Under the pieces are notes generated by a model, which saw nothing but the letters and a program-made list of their open reading frames with translations, was not told where the DNA came from and ran no database searches. A stretch of 64,000 nt of DNA from Poriferisodalis sp963663635 (GTDB lineage: Bacteria; Actinomycetota; Acidimicrobiia; Acidimicrobiales; Poriferisodalaceae): contig CAXXMY010000006.1 in assembly GCA_963663635.2 (NCBI GenBank), positions 186,001 through 250,000 of the forward strand. Direction: 5' to 3'. A program made the translations under genes and the position numbers. Shown here one piece after another: positions 17,962 through 26,382 of this stretch; positions within the stretch are counted from its first letter, which is position 1; each line of letters starts with the position of its first letter.

Positions 17962-18849
17962 ATGGCAGCAAGCGCTGGTATCCGGATGTGGATCGCGGGA
18001 GCGAGACCGCGCACGTGGCCGGCCTCGCTCGTGCCGGTGTTCGTGGGGACTGCCGCTTCGGACGCCGCTGTCGGCGATGGCGTCGTGTGGTGGCGTGCTG
18101 GGTGCGCACTCGTGGTGTCGCTGTTCATTCAGGTCGCCGTCAACTACGCGAACGATTACAGCGACGGCGTGCGCGGCACCGATGCGGACCGGGTCGGGCC
18201 GGCGAGGCTGGTGGCATCGGGCGCGGCGTCGCCGGCGGCCGTGCGGGCCGCAGCGTTTGCGTCGTTCGGCGTCGCGGCTGTGGTCGGGATCGTCGTTGCG
18301 GCAGCCGTGTCGTGGTGGCTGGTCGCCGCCGGCGGGGCATCGATGCTCGCTGCCTGGTACTACACCGGCGGCCGCCGGCCCTACGGCTACCGGGGACTCG
18401 GCGAGCTGTTCGTGTTCGTGTTCTTTGGTCTGGTGGCCACGGCTGGATCCGCGTTCGTGCAGGACGCACAGCTCACGACCCTGGGCATTGCAGCCTCGGT
18501 GCCGGTCGGGCTGGGTTCGGTGGCCTTGCTGATCTCGAACAACCTTCGAGACCTGCCGCGCGACGAGCGCGCCGGCAAACGCACGTTGGCAGTGCGGATG
18601 GGGGATGGGCCGACGCGAGTGCTGTATGCCGCCGTAGTCGCCATCGCCATTTTCTCGCCGCTGTACCTGTCGCTCTTGCGGCCCTGGGCATTCATCGGAC
18701 TGCTCGCAGCTGTGGCTGCGGTGCCGCCGGTTCGTACGGTGCTGCGCGGCGCCAGTGGTCAGGCGCTGTTGCCTGTATTGGCCGGAACCGGCCGGCTGCA
18801 ACTCGTCCTAGGGGCTTTGCTCACCGTCGGCTTTTTGCTCGGGGCGTGA
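17962..18849 (+). CDS. menA: 1,4-dihydroxy-2-naphthoate polyprenyltransferase MenA
   Basis: This 295-residue UbiA-superfamily membrane prenyltransferase attaches the isoprenoid tail in menaquinone synthesis. It has the first Asp-rich motif NYANDYSDGVRGTD and the second SNNLRDLPRDERAGKRTLAVRMG, with eight or nine hydrophobic helices. ATG 17962 lies just after the thioesterase stop. menG, the next pathway step, is nearby on the opposite strand. Confidence 0.92.
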   Translation: MAASAGIRMWIAGARPRTWPASLVPVFVGTAASDAAVGDGVVWWRAGCALVVSLFIQVAVNYANDYSDGVRGTDADRVGPARLVASGAASPAAVRAAAFASFGVAAVVGIVVAAAVSWWLVAAGGASMLAAWYYTGGRRPYGYRGLGELFVFVFFGLVATAGSAFVQDAQLTTLGIAASVPVGLGSVALLISNNLRDLPRDERAGKRTLAVRMGDGPTRVLYAAVVAIAIFSPLYLSLLRPWAFIGLLAAVAAVPPVRTVLRGASGQALLPVLAGTGRLQLVLGALLTVGFLLGA

Positions 18850-18871
18850 GCGTTCGACCGATCGGGGAGGA

Positions 18872-19390
18872 ATGAGTGTGGCAAACGATGCTGACTCGGT
18901 GACATCCGAGGCGGTGCTGGAGCACCTTGCGGCGCTGGGCGTCGCGTACGAGATCGTGCAGTGCGAACCCGATTTCGCCGACACGGCGCAGTTCTGCGAG
19001 CGGTACGGATACTCGATGGACGCTTCGGCGAACGCGATCTGTGTCGTCGGGAAGTCGGCCAAGCGGCCGATGGCGTGCTGCTTGGTGCTGGCCTCGATGC
19101 GTCTCGACGTGAACGGTGTCGTGCGGCGGCGACTCGGCACCCGGAAAGCATCGTTTGCCGATGCAGCCGAGACTATCGAGCGCACCGGCATGATGATTGG
19201 CGGTGTGACGCCCTTCGGGCTGCCCGACGATCTGCCGGTGTGGATCGACAGCCATGTGATGGCCTGCGAGCAGGTGATCGTGGGCGGCGGATCGCGTGAC
19301 TGCAAGATCCTGTGCCCGCCGTCCTCTCTCGTGGCCATCGCGAGCGCGGAAGTCGTTGAAGACCTCGCCAAGTCCCCGCCGCCGTCCTGA
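18872..19390 (+). CDS. YbaK/EbsC-type aminoacyl-tRNA deacylase domain protein
   Basis: This 172-residue stand-alone editing domain has SAKRPMACCLVLASMRLDVN, VTPFGLPDDLPVWIDSHVM and a C-terminal GGGSRDCKILCPPSSL, all placed as in the YbaK/ProX family that hydrolyses mischarged tRNA. The usual catalytic lysine is plausibly K in VVGKSAKRP. A GGGGAGG site precedes ATG 18872. Specificity cannot be read from the sequence. Confidence 0.85.
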   Translation: MSVANDADSVTSEAVLEHLAALGVAYEIVQCEPDFADTAQFCERYGYSMDASANAICVVGKSAKRPMACCLVLASMRLDVNGVVRRRLGTRKASFADAAETIERTGMMIGGVTPFGLPDDLPVWIDSHVMACEQVIVGGGSRDCKILCPPSSLVAIASAEVVEDLAKSPPPS

Positions 19391-19417
19391 GCGGCGCAAA
19401 CTGGTGCGGTGTCCGGC

Positions 19418-20116
19418 TCAGCGGGCGCGGGTGGCGGTGATGAGCTGCGAGATGCCACCGCTCAGCAATTCCCGTTCCACATCGCGAAAGCCGGCGTCGG
19501 CAATCTGAGCGAGCAGCACCGGCGTCGGCGGCAAGTACGCGACCGACTTCGGCAGGTAGCGATATGCGTCCCGGCTGGAGAGCAGGCTGCCAACAGCAGG
19601 TACGACTTTGCCGAAATACACGCTGTGTCCGGCGCGCAGCAGCGGGTTGGCAGGCTCTGCGACCTCAAGCAGCGCAATGCGCCCTCCGGGACGCAGGATT
19701 CGACCCAGCTCCGTGAACACTGCGGGAAGATCCGCGAAGTTACGCAGAGCGAAGCCGCACGCCGCTCCGTCAAACGCCCGGTCGCGCACGCCCAACTGCA
19801 GCGCGTCGGAGCGCATCAGCGGCGCCTCGGTGGTGGCGGCGGCCAGCATTCCGGCACTGAAGTCGACGCCGACAGCTCGAAGGCGACGATTCTGCAGTTC
19901 GTTGCAGAGGTCGCCGGTCCCGCAGGCCAGATCGATCACGAGTTCTCCGGGTTGCAGGCCAAGCGCCGACACGGTGCGGCGCCGCCAACGGGTGTCGAGC
20001 CGAAACGTCAACAGTCGGTTCAGCAGGTCATAGCGCGGCGCAATCTCGTCGAACATCGCTTCGACGGCTTGTGCCTTGTGCTCGGGCTCCGGCAGCCCGG
20101 CCGCAGGCGGGCTCAC
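19418..20116 (-). CDS. menG: Demethylmenaquinone methyltransferase MenG/UbiE
   Basis: This 232-residue class I methyltransferase performs the last step of menaquinone synthesis. Motifs are MFDEIAPRYDLLNRLLTF, DLACGTGDL (AdoMet), CGFALRNFADL and a Ubie-type EVAEP...YFGKVVPAVGSLLS. GTG 20116 overlaps the stop of the upstream membrane-protein gene by four bases (GTGA), so translation is probably coupled; the longer open frame upstream is a shadow. Confidence 0.92.
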   Translation of the reverse strand: MSPPAAGLPEPEHKAQAVEAMFDEIAPRYDLLNRLLTFRLDTRWRRRTVSALGLQPGELVIDLACGTGDLCNELQNRRLRAVGVDFSAGMLAAATTEAPLMRSDALQLGVRDRAFDGAACGFALRNFADLPAVFTELGRILRPGGRIALLEVAEPANPLLRAGHSVYFGKVVPAVGSLLSSRDAYRYLPKSVAYLPPTPVLLAQIADAGFRDVERELLSGGISQLITATRAR

Positions 20117-20556
20117 TGGAACCAGACACGCCGATAGTTGCGGCTGAGGGGATGGAAGATGAGCACCAGCAGCAAGACGTCGAACATCAGGCGCATCACG
20201 ATTCCGAGACCAACTGAGTAACTGGCCGTCCACCACAGTGTTGCGAGCGCCGAGTAGCTGGCCGCAGCTGTGCACAGCCCATGTCCCCAGCGACGTTCGT
20301 TGGCCGTTCCCAGACCTCCCGCCATGAAGGCGCCGCCCAGCAACAGTGTCACGCCGAACGGCACCAGAGCATCACCGAGATTCGCTGCGGTGCGGTCGCT
20401 GGCAAACAGCCCAACGATGGGCTCGAACACATCGAGCGTGAGCTGCCAGTCGATTCGAGATCCGAACAGCAGGAATCCGGCAGAGAAGTAGCACAGCAGG
20501 ACCGAGCTGTAGAGCGTCTGGGGCTGGCTGCGATTCAGCCAGCGCATCTGATTCAC
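20113..20556 (-). CDS. Small four-helix membrane protein
   Basis: This 147-residue protein has about four hydrophobic segments, with charged loops such as ERRWGHG. No family is recognised. It lies directly upstream of menG with a GTGA overlap, so it probably shares its transcript and could be a quinone-related or housekeeping membrane protein; that link is only positional. Confidence 0.6.
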   Translation of the reverse strand: MNQMRWLNRSQPQTLYSSVLLCYFSAGFLLFGSRIDWQLTLDVFEPIVGLFASDRTAANLGDALVPFGVTLLLGGAFMAGGLGTANERRWGHGLCTAAASYSALATLWWTASYSVGLGIVMRLMFDVLLLVLIFHPLSRNYRRVWFQ

Positions 20557-20670
20557 CGTGCAAGTGTGGCACCCCAGATCGCCGATCCCCGGTTGCCCTA
20601 CGCGCGGCGCGGCGCAGACCCTGCTTGCGGCGCACAGCGCAGGCCCAGCGACGCGCCTGCACCTCAGCGT

Positions 20671-20676
20671 TAGCCT
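20671..20676 (+). promoter_or_regulatory. -10 box TAGCCT, leaderless-type spacing
   Basis: TAGCCT ends seven bases before GTG 20684, which supports that codon as both transcription and translation start of mshD. Confidence 0.45.
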
Positions 20677-20683
20677 CGCTTCG

Positions 20684-21448
20684 GTGAGTGCCGATCCCGT
20701 GATGTCGATCGGTGCCGATCAGCACGGTGCCGTCGTCGAAGCAGACGCGTCGCAATGGGCGCCCGGAGCTCTGAGCGAGGCGCTGCAGCAACAACTCCGA
20801 CAGCTCGCCGGTCCGGTGTCGGTATGGATCGACCATCCAGACCACGGCGAGGCTGCGGCAAGCGAATCGGTGCCAGGCCAGACCGGCCTCGGACGCGAGC
20901 TTGCCGCTGTTGAGCTTGCATTCGAACGAGACCTCTACCGGATGGAGCGGTCGCTGCCCATGGATCAGGCGAGCGGCATCGAGACTCGATCGTTCGTGGT
21001 GGGCCAAGACGAAGCTGCCTGGGTCGAAGTCAACAATCGCGCCTTTTCATGGCACCGGGAGCAGGGCGGATGGACGCTCGCTCAAGTCGCCGAACGACAG
21101 GCCGAGCCCTGGTTCGACGCCGACGGCTTTCGCGTCTACGACATCGACGGCGAGATCGCTGCGTACTGCTGGACCAAGGTGCACACCGATGAGGACCCGC
21201 CGGTCGGCGAGGTGTATGTGATCGCCGTGGACCCCAAGTACCACGGCCGAGGACTCGGTCGAGCGCTCACTCTGGCCGGATATGAGCACCTGACCGATGT
21301 CGGGCTGACGCGCGGGATGCTCTACGTCGACGCTGACAACACGCCCGCCGTCACGCTGTACCGAGACCTCGGACTCGACGTGGCGGTGATCCGGCGCCTG
21401 TTCATCGGTGTCGGCTCGACTTCTTCTAGAACCACAGGCCGGCAGTGA
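20684..21448 (+). CDS. mshD: Mycothiol acetyltransferase MshD (GNAT)
   Basis: This 254-residue protein acetylates the cysteinyl intermediate in the last step of mycothiol synthesis. The C-terminal GNAT domain carries the MshD hallmark VNNRAFSWHREQGGWT, the acetyl-CoA loop VDPKYHGRGLGRALT and the LYVDADNTPAVTLYRDLG ending. The N-terminal GNAT half is shortened and degenerate relative to the roughly 300-residue homologues. The start at GTG 20684 is set by the TAGCCT box; ATG 20702 is an alternative. Mycothiol points to Actinobacteria. Confidence 0.88.
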   Translation: MSADPVMSIGADQHGAVVEADASQWAPGALSEALQQQLRQLAGPVSVWIDHPDHGEAAASESVPGQTGLGRELAAVELAFERDLYRMERSLPMDQASGIETRSFVVGQDEAAWVEVNNRAFSWHREQGGWTLAQVAERQAEPWFDADGFRVYDIDGEIAAYCWTKVHTDEDPPVGEVYVIAVDPKYHGRGLGRALTLAGYEHLTDVGLTRGMLYVDADNTPAVTLYRDLGLDVAVIRRLFIGVGSTSSRTTGRQ

Positions 21449-21485
21449 CGCCTCGGGTGGCGCGGCGCCTCTCGACGAGCCGTCG

Positions 21486-22604
21486 ATGCCAGGCGCGCCC
21501 TTGATGGCCTCCCATCGCTTCGCCGACGATCCGTGCCTGGGGGATCTCAGCCGGGCTGAGCTGGGGGAACTGCTCGATGGCGAGCCGTCCTATCGCGTGG
21601 ATCAGGTGTGGGAGGGCCTGTACCGGCAGCGTCGGCCATTGGACGAGATCACCAACGTTCCCAAGGCCTTGCGGAGCGCCATCGCAGATCTGTTGCCGCC
21701 GGCGCTCGGGCTGGTGCGAACGCAGCAGGCGGATCGCGGATCGACCGTCAAGCAACTGTGGTCGCTGCGCGACAGCAAGCTGGTGGAGTCGGTGCTGATG
21801 CGTTACCGCAACCGCACGACACTGTGCATCAGCAGCCAAGCGGGTTGTGCCATGGGTTGCTGCTTCTGCGCGTCCGGCCAGGTCGGATTCGACCGAAATC
21901 TCAGCGTGGGTGAAATTGTCGAGCAGGTGCTGGCAACGCTTCAGCACCCCTCGGCTGGTGAAAGGGGCGCTGTCGGCGGTGCGCTGAACATCGTGTTCAT
22001 GGGCATGGGCGAGCCGCTGGCGAACTACGACGCAGTGTGGTCCGCTGTCGAGCGCTTCCACGGCGACATGGGCATCGGTGCGCGCCACATCACCATTTCC
22101 ACGGTCGGTGTCGTACCGGGCATCGCTCGAATGGCAGCGGCCGACTTGCCGGTGAACTTGGCTGTCTCGCTGCACGCGGCGAACGACCGCTTGCGAGACC
22201 GCATCGCGCCCATCAACCGCACCTATCCGCTGCGTGATCTCGCGCGGTGCCTTGCGGAGTACCGCCGCGCGAAACGACGACGCATCAGCCTGGAGTGGGC
22301 CATGATCGGCGGTGTCAACGACAGCGACCGCGATGCGGCTGAGCTGGCTGCATACGCGCGCCCATTGGCCGCTCACGTCAACCTGATCCCGCTGAATCCG
22401 ACACCGGGCTATGACCACGAGCCATCGACGCCGTCACGGATCTCTGAGTTCGCCGCCAAGTTGGAGGCTGGGGGCGTGAACGTCACCGTCCGCGCCAACC
22501 GCGGCACCTCGATCGATGCGGCATGCGGTCAGCTCCGCGCAGACAAACAAGTTGCGATCGGCCCCACGCGGCGCCGCGGATCACGGCGCGCGCAGTCTCG
22601 CTGA
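21486..22604 (+). CDS. rlmN: 23S rRNA (A2503-C2)/tRNA methyltransferase RlmN
   Basis: This 372-residue radical-SAM enzyme has the cluster motif CAMGCCFC (CxxxCxxC), the VFMGMGEPLANYDAV block, STVGVVPGI, the LAVSLHAAND segment and a conserved C-terminal RGTSIDAACGQL carrying the methyl-accepting cysteine. ATG 21486 or ATG 21504 could be the start; the frame overlaps the mshD end further upstream. nth follows 16 bases downstream. Confidence 0.92.
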   Translation: MPGAPLMASHRFADDPCLGDLSRAELGELLDGEPSYRVDQVWEGLYRQRRPLDEITNVPKALRSAIADLLPPALGLVRTQQADRGSTVKQLWSLRDSKLVESVLMRYRNRTTLCISSQAGCAMGCCFCASGQVGFDRNLSVGEIVEQVLATLQHPSAGERGAVGGALNIVFMGMGEPLANYDAVWSAVERFHGDMGIGARHITISTVGVVPGIARMAAADLPVNLAVSLHAANDRLRDRIAPINRTYPLRDLARCLAEYRRAKRRRISLEWAMIGGVNDSDRDAAELAAYARPLAAHVNLIPLNPTPGYDHEPSTPSRISEFAAKLEAGGVNVTVRANRGTSIDAACGQLRADKQVAIGPTRRRGSRRAQSR

Positions 22605-22620
22605 GCGCTAGACACGGGCC

Positions 22621-23262
22621 ATGGCCAAGCCGAGATCGCCAACCGGCCGCGCCCAGCGGACCCATGAGCGGCTCAAGGACGAGTACGAAGCGGTCTGCGA
22701 ACTGGTGCATCGCAACCCCTTCGAGCTGCTGGTCGCCACGATCCTTTCGGCGCAGTGCACCGATGTCCGTGTCAACGCCACGGTGCCGGCGTTGTTCGCT
22801 CGGTTCCCCGATGCCGAGGCGTTGGCTTCTGGGGATCTCGCCGAGATCGAGGAAATCGTGCATCCCACGGGTTTCTTCCGCAGCAAGGCACGAAACTTGC
22901 AGGGGATGGCCCGTCAGCTCCTCGCGGATTACGGCGGCGAAGTGCCCAAGCGGCTTGAAGACTTGGTGAAGCTTCCGGGCGTGGGCCGCAAGACGGCGAA
23001 CGTCATTCGTTCCGTGGCCTTCGATCTGCCGGGCCTGCCGGTGGACACTCATGTCGGACGGTTGGTGCGGCGGCTGGGCATCACCGAAGAAGAGGACCCA
23101 GTCAAGGTGGAGATGGCCCTGAACCCGATGATCCCGCAGTACGAGCGGGGCGACTTCAGCTTGCGTCTGATCTTGCACGGCCGTCGGGTCTGCGCATCAC
23201 GCAAGCCGGCCTGTGATGACTGCGTGCTGAACGATTTCTGCCCGAGCGCCTTCGCTGCCTGA
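22621..23262 (+). CDS. nth: Endonuclease III
   Basis: This 213-residue bifunctional DNA glycosylase/AP lyase acts on oxidised pyrimidines. It has the helix-hairpin-helix LPGVGRKTANVI with its catalytic Lys, the catalytic Asp in PVDTHVGRL, and the 4Fe-4S loop CASRKPACDDCVLNDFC (Cx6... spacing C-x7-C-x2-C-x5-C). It is full length. A TAGACA box lies six bases ahead of ATG 22621. Confidence 0.92.
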   Translation: MAKPRSPTGRAQRTHERLKDEYEAVCELVHRNPFELLVATILSAQCTDVRVNATVPALFARFPDAEALASGDLAEIEEIVHPTGFFRSKARNLQGMARQLLADYGGEVPKRLEDLVKLPGVGRKTANVIRSVAFDLPGLPVDTHVGRLVRRLGITEEEDPVKVEMALNPMIPQYERGDFSLRLILHGRRVCASRKPACDDCVLNDFCPSAFAA

Positions 23263-23325
23263 CCCGACGATGGGCCGTATGGGCATGTCTGTGCCGAAGA
23301 TGCACCACCGAGGAGGGTTGCACTC

Positions 23326-24240
23326 ATGACCGAACCCGACACGACCGGCACGACGATCCGACGTTCGTCGCACTTCGTTCCGGGCGCAAATGAGCGCATG
23401 CTGACCAAGTCGCTGGCCACGGCCGCCGACAGCCTGGTGCTCGATCTTGAGGACGCGGTGACTCCCGACAACAAGGACAGCGCCCGCGTCACCGTGGCGG
23501 GGTGGCTGGCCGATGTGGACTTCGGTGCCAAAGAACGAGTGGTTCGGATCAATCCGCTGGACAGTCCGTGGTGCGCCGCCGACGTCGAGGCCACGATGGT
23601 CGCCCCGCCCGACGCCTACCTGGTGCCCAAGGTCAACAACGCCGCAGAGGTGGCCCAGCTCGACGGCATGATCGCCCGCTGGGAGCTTGAGCACGGCCAC
23701 CGCCCTGGCGGCGTGGTGCTGCTGGTGCTGGGCACCGAGACTCCGCAAGGACTGCTCAACATCGGCGACCTGGCCCGTCATGACCGCGTGGACGCATTGA
23801 CCTGGGGGGCTGAAGACCTGTCGGCTGCGATGGGCTCGAAGGCCAACCGAGACGCGTCGGGGGCCTTCCTGCCTGTGTTCGAGTACGCACGGGTGATGTG
23901 CCTGGTGGGTGCGACGGCGTGGGGCAAGCAGCCGCTCGACACGGTGTACGTGAACTTCCGCGACAGCGAGGGCCTTGCTGTGGAGTGCGCCGAGTCAGCT
24001 GCGATGGGCTACACCGGCAAAATCACGATCCATCCCGACCAGATCGACATCGTGAACGCGGCGTTTACCCCCGGCGCCGACGAGTTCGCCGACGCGAAAG
24101 AGCTGCTCGAGGCGTTCGTCGCAGCCGAAGTCGCCGGCCTCATGGCGTTCGCACACAAGGGCCAGATGGTGGACGTGCCCCACCTCACCCGCGCCCGCAA
24201 GATCGTCGCCACCGCTGAGGCCCTCAACGATCGCAGCTAG
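23326..24240 (+). CDS. HpcH/HpaI/CitE family CoA-ester lyase
   Basis: This 304-residue TIM-barrel lyase has the CitE/malyl-CoA lyase signatures RSSHFVPGANERM, the metal and CoA motif LVLDLEDAV, the TETPQGLLNI segment, WGAEDLSAAMG and KITIHPDQIDIVNAAF. It probably cleaves or condenses a 3-hydroxyacyl-CoA such as malyl- or methylmalyl-CoA. A GAGGAGGG site precedes ATG 23326. It stands alone. Confidence 0.88.
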   Translation: MTEPDTTGTTIRRSSHFVPGANERMLTKSLATAADSLVLDLEDAVTPDNKDSARVTVAGWLADVDFGAKERVVRINPLDSPWCAADVEATMVAPPDAYLVPKVNNAAEVAQLDGMIARWELEHGHRPGGVVLLVLGTETPQGLLNIGDLARHDRVDALTWGAEDLSAAMGSKANRDASGAFLPVFEYARVMCLVGATAWGKQPLDTVYVNFRDSEGLAVECAESAAMGYTGKITIHPDQIDIVNAAFTPGADEFADAKELLEAFVAAEVAGLMAFAHKGQMVDVPHLTRARKIVATAEALNDRS

Positions 24241-24280
24241 AGCCACGATCTACGGGACGCCAGCGCGGAAACGTTCTTCG

Positions 24281-24583
24281 TCAGAAGTCGATTGAACGGC
24301 CGCCCGAGTTCGATTCGCCGAGGCCGTATGTCGCACGCGCCTCCCTCTCCCTCAGCCCCAGAATCTCACCGATATGGCGCCATGTGGCACCGTCTGCTCG
24401 TGCGTCGCTGACGGCTTTGGTGAGTTCGCGTTCGCATTGTGCCCGGGCGCGGGCGGCTCGCAGCAGCAAGTATTCGGCCTTTGGCATCTCGTTGCCGTCC
24501 GATGGGTCGAACGATTGGAACCAACGCCCAAGCTCTTCAGATTGCTCGTGGATTTCCTCGACGGGACGCCGCACGCTGCTCAT
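24281..24583 (-). CDS. Putative antitoxin with HTH-like segment
   Basis: This 100-residue protein has a predicted long helix (KAEYLLLRAARARAQCERELTKAV) followed by ARADGATWRHIGEILGLREREARATYG, which reads as a helix-turn-helix. Its start overlaps the stop of the upstream small gene by four bases (ATGA), the usual arrangement of a toxin-antitoxin operon. Antitoxin assignment is inferred from context. Confidence 0.55.
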   Translation of the reverse strand: MSSVRRPVEEIHEQSEELGRWFQSFDPSDGNEMPKAEYLLLRAARARAQCERELTKAVSDARADGATWRHIGEILGLREREARATYGLGESNSGGRSIDF

Positions 24584-24801
24584 CTCAGGAACTGCTCTCG
24601 TGCCGGCATGGCGTGAATGATCACGTCGTGCTCTTCGCCCTCTTCAACACCGATCTCAAGGAGACGGCCGCTCCGGTCGCCGCCGACGAGCAGGACGCGG
24701 TGACCCTGGAAGATCGCCCGGCTCGGGTTGCGGTAGGCGTGCATGATGTCCTCTTCGGAGATCCCATGCTTGAACGCGATCGTCGCGATAGACGGGATCA
24801 C
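24580..24801 (-). CDS. Putative small toxin (BrnT/DUF-type)
   Basis: This 73-residue protein begins FKHGISEEDIMHAYRNP and continues RVLLVGGDRSGRLLEIGVE and DVIIHAMPAREQFLR. The layout is that of BrnT-like and related small RNase-fold toxins often paired with HTH antitoxins. GTG 24801 is preceded by TACAAT at six-base spacing. It is translationally coupled to the HTH gene. Confidence 0.55.
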   Translation of the reverse strand: MIPSIATIAFKHGISEEDIMHAYRNPSRAIFQGHRVLLVGGDRSGRLLEIGVEEGEEHDVIIHAMPAREQFLR

Positions 24802-24807
24802 CAGTCA

Positions 24808-24813
24808 ATTGTA
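24808..24813 (-). promoter_or_regulatory. -10 box TACAAT, leaderless-type spacing
   Basis: Read on the minus strand, TACAAT ends six bases before GTG 24801. It is the closest to the canonical TATAAT of the boxes found here. Confidence 0.5.
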
Positions 24814-24871
24814 TGGCTGGCCCGTTGGGAGCTTTGGCGGAATATCGGCTGCGTGCCCCCACGACCCGCGC

Positions 24872-25081
24872 TCAGCGCAGAGCGTCGGTGGCCTGAGCGA
24901 GTCGCCGGCGGGCCATGCGCAGTGAGCGCTCCACCTCGTAGAGCTCGACGCCGACGTCCTCGCGCGTCGTGCCCATCAGGTCGTCGGCTGCCCGCGAAAT
25001 ACGGTTGCTGAGTTCGCCGACGGCAGTCTCGATTGACGACAGTTCGGCCGCACTGATCACCCGCGGCACGCTAGCCACCAT
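24872..25081 (-). CDS. Small helical protein, conserved-type
   Basis: This 69-residue, almost entirely helical and charged protein (IETAVGELSNRISRAADDLMG, VERSLRMARRRLAQATDAL) may form a coiled coil. No family is recognised. It is divergent from the ATPase gene at 25150. Confidence 0.45.
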   Translation of the reverse strand: MVASVPRVISAAELSSIETAVGELSNRISRAADDLMGTTREDVGVELYEVERSLRMARRRLAQATDALR

Positions 25082-25136
25082 CTGCTCGGTACGGCATTAG
25101 ATACGGAAAATCACGGTATACATAGCATATTTCGGC

Positions 25137-25142
25137 TATATT
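25137..25142 (+). promoter_or_regulatory. -10 box TATATT in an AT-rich patch, leaderless-type spacing
   Basis: TATATT ends seven bases before GTG 25150. It lies in an unusually AT-rich stretch (25095-25145) that also contains TATACAT and several TAT words, so more than one promoter or an operator may be present. Confidence 0.5.
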
Positions 25143-25149
25143 TGATGTC

Positions 25150-26298
25150 GTGCTGTACGAACGGCTGACTCGACTCCCTGAGCGGAGCTTCTTTCTGCTC
25201 GGCTTGCGAGGGGTGGGCAAGAGCACGTGGGTGCGTTCGGCGCTGCCATCGGCGGTGCGCTTCGACCTGCTGGACGAGGCCCTGTTCACCGACCTGCTTG
25301 CTGACGCTGCGCTTTTTGGCCGCATGGTCTCAGCGGTTGAGACGGGCGATTGGGTCGTCGTCGACCAGGTCCAGCGGATTCCGAGTCTGCTCAACGAGGT
25401 TCATCGCCAGATCGCCGATCGGGATCTTCGCTTCGCCCTTCTGGGCTCAAGTGCACGCAAGCTCAAGTCTGCCGGTACCAACCTTCTTGCGGGTCGAGCC
25501 TTGCGCATGGCGATGCATCCGCTCACCGCCGCAGAGTTGGGCAGCGACTTCGACCTCGACGAGGCCTTGCGTCACGGAACTATCCCGCTGGTGTGGGCAG
25601 CCCGCGATCGCGGCGAAGTGCTTGCGAGCTATACCCAGCTGTATCTGAGAGAAGAAATCCGCGCCGAGGCCGCCGTTCGCAACCTGGCCGGATTCGTGAG
25701 ATTCCTTCCAGTCGCTGCGCTGATGCACGCCCAGCAGTTGAACCTCGCAGCCATCGCACGTGATGCCGGTGTCGCACGTTCGACCGTCGAGGGCTACCTC
25801 GAGATTCTCGAGGACACCCTGCTCGCCGCACCGCTTCCTGCTCTCGAGGCCAAGCTGAGGGTCCGCGAGCGACGACGGCCGAAGCTGTACTGGGCGGACC
25901 CGGGCTTGGTGCGAGCCGTCAAGCGCCAGTTCGGCCCGGTCGCTGCGGAGGAGCGCGGCGCCCTGTTCGAGGGCTGGGTGCTCGGCCAGCTGCGCGCCCA
26001 CAACGAGCGCCACAGGCTCTATGACGAGATCGCGTACTGGGCAGCGACCGAGTCAAGCATCGAGGTCGACTTCGTCTTGCGCCGCGACGACAGGTACGCG
26101 GCAATCGAGGTCAAAGCAGCCGAGCGATACAACACCTCGTTCGTCAAGGGACTGCGAGCCGTAGTTGATCTGCCGGGCTTGGCTCGTCGCATCGTGATCT
26201 ATCGAGGACGTCGAACCTTCCGCACCGAGGACGGCATAGACGTCTGGCCGATTGAGACCTTCCACGGCGCACTGCGCGACGGGGAACTGTGGAGCTGA
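25150..26298 (+). CDS. AAA_14/DUF4143 family ATPase
   Basis: This 382-residue protein has Walker A LLGLRGVGKSTW near the N-terminus. A degenerate Walker B (WVVVDQVQRIP, Gln where Glu is usual) and a sensor-like FALLGSSARKLK follow, then the C-terminal DUF4143 part with a PD-(D/E)XK-like IEVDFVLRRDDRYAAIEVKAAE. This fusion class is common in accessory islands and has no firm function. GTG 25150 is fixed by the TATATT box. Confidence 0.8.
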   Translation: MLYERLTRLPERSFFLLGLRGVGKSTWVRSALPSAVRFDLLDEALFTDLLADAALFGRMVSAVETGDWVVVDQVQRIPSLLNEVHRQIADRDLRFALLGSSARKLKSAGTNLLAGRALRMAMHPLTAAELGSDFDLDEALRHGTIPLVWAARDRGEVLASYTQLYLREEIRAEAAVRNLAGFVRFLPVAALMHAQQLNLAAIARDAGVARSTVEGYLEILEDTLLAAPLPALEAKLRVRERRRPKLYWADPGLVRAVKRQFGPVAAEERGALFEGWVLGQLRAHNERHRLYDEIAYWAATESSIEVDFVLRRDDRYAAIEVKAAERYNTSFVKGLRAVVDLPGLARRIVIYRGRRTFRTEDGIDVWPIETFHGALRDGELWS

Positions 26299-26382
26299 AG
26301 GGCACCAACCGACGCTGTTCCTGAATCGTTGATTTGGCTGTCGCTCATCGAGGTGACCGGTCAACGGGGGAGGCGCCGGGCT

